A stretch of 6,039 bases of DNA, taken from positions 1 to 6,039 of the forward strand of contig CAMWVM010000105.1 in the NCBI GenBank assembly GCA_947177715.1, read 5' to 3'. The position numbers and the translations under genes are program-made. The first letter of the stretch is position 1. Each line of letters starts with the position of its first letter. The notes under the pieces are model-generated. The model saw nothing but the letters and a program-made list of their open reading frames with translations, did not search any database and had not been told where the DNA came from. The DNA comes from an uncultured Ruminococcus sp. GTDB lineage: Bacteria > Bacillota > Clostridia > Oscillospirales > Ruminococcaceae. This document shows positions 5,745 to 6,039 of the stretch, in pieces.

Positions 5745-6039
5745 AATAAAGTTGAAATCAGCGGTGTTAATACCGATGATCTTATAGTCCTTAAAGAATC
5801 AGAGAAAATGGCGCTTTTAAAGCGTGCAAAGGAAGGCGACAAAAAGGCACGAGAACAGCTTATCAACGGCAACTTACGTCTTGTTCTCAGCGTTCTGCAG
5901 CGTTTTGTAAGTCGTGGAGAATCCGCTGACGATTTATTTCAAGTAGGAGTCGTTGGTCTTATAAAAGCTATTGATAATTTTGATATTAATTACCAAGTAA
6001 AATTCAGTACCTATTGTGTACCTATGATACTTGGTGAGC
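5736..6039 (+). CDS. sigG: RNA polymerase sporulation sigma factor sigma-G, N-terminal part
   Basis: This is the late forespore sigma factor, truncated by the window end after 101 complete codons of an expected 260 or so. The N-terminus MQYNKVEISGVNTDDLIVLK has the sigma-G-specific NKVEI-GV-T signature seen in B. subtilis, which contains the SpoIIAB/Gin-sensitive region in that species. Region 2 begins at NGNLRLVLSVLQRF (44-57) and continues with GESADDLFQVGVVGLIKAID (61-80) and VKFSTYCVPMILGE (88-101). Sigma-A-like DDLFQVG and the order after sigE separate it from sigma-F. The start ATG has AGGAG at 5726-5730, only 5 bases away and next to a masking hairpin. Region 4 is missing from view. 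It completes the conserved spoIIGA-sigE-sigG cluster; in known systems it is driven by sigma-F and then by itself. Confidence 0.95.
   Translation, partial: MQYNKVEISGVNTDDLIVLKESEKMALLKRAKEGDKKAREQLINGNLRLVLSVLQRFVSRGESADDLFQVGVVGLIKAIDNFDINYQVKFSTYCVPMILGE

Noticed and set aside
6034..6039. Last base C after GGTGAG of sigG, where family members have an Ile codon next
   Set aside because: One base is too little: it could be a real substitution, an adapter base or nothing, and cannot be judged.

Overview
The window looks like part of an AT-rich, endospore-forming Firmicute of the Clostridia, probably a Ruminococcaceae/Oscillospiraceae-type gut lineage. The evidence is the spoIIGA-sigE-sigG sporulation cluster, strong AGGAGG-type ribosome binding sites, and AT-rich codons and spacers. 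The lineage is an inference from protein style and gene order; no database search was possible. All genes lie on the + strand.

Layout: (1) Bases 1-27 are almost certainly leftover Nextera/Tn5 library adapter, so this is a contig end. (2) Bases 27-3348 hold a tightly packed housekeeping run: the 3' end of a Sua5/YwlC-type threonylcarbamoyl-AMP synthase, coaE (dephospho-CoA kinase), a membrane-anchored SLT-type lytic transglycosylase, and an M18 metallo-aminopeptidase (apeA type). Each gene overlaps the next by 4 to 17 bases, so they are probably co-transcribed and translationally coupled. (3) Bases 3349-4003 are non-coding: a terminator-like hairpin present twice because of a duplication, a strong terminator at 3878-3921, and a Spo0A-type promoter. 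(4) Bases 4004-6039 hold spoIIGA, sigE (pro-sigma-E) and the first 101 codons of sigG, running off the end.

Two exact direct tandem duplications lie close together. A 393-bp period inside apeA (1786-2573) is in frame and lengthens the protein from an expected 469 to 600 residues. A 302-bp period (3247-3853) copies the apeA 3' end and downstream spacer. Both are 100% identical between copies and have only 2-3 bp of shared sequence at the join. Together with the adapter remnant they raise real doubt about the assembly here, although recent true duplications cannot be excluded.

The most biologically interesting signals are regulatory. The spoIIGA promoter has a TATAAT -10 and a near-consensus Spo0A box overlapping a -35-like element at a 21-bp spacing, the arrangement known for the B. 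subtilis spoIIG promoter. Just before sigG a large inverted repeat (5675-5690 with 5730-5744) can fold so that the sigG start codon is fully paired, which would keep sigG silent on read-through transcripts from the spoIIGA-sigE promoter. SpoIIGA would cleave pro-sigma-E in the mother cell, while sigma-G is the late forespore factor, so the cluster encodes successive steps of the sporulation cascade. I see no wholly new system; the value is in the control elements and the structural anomalies.
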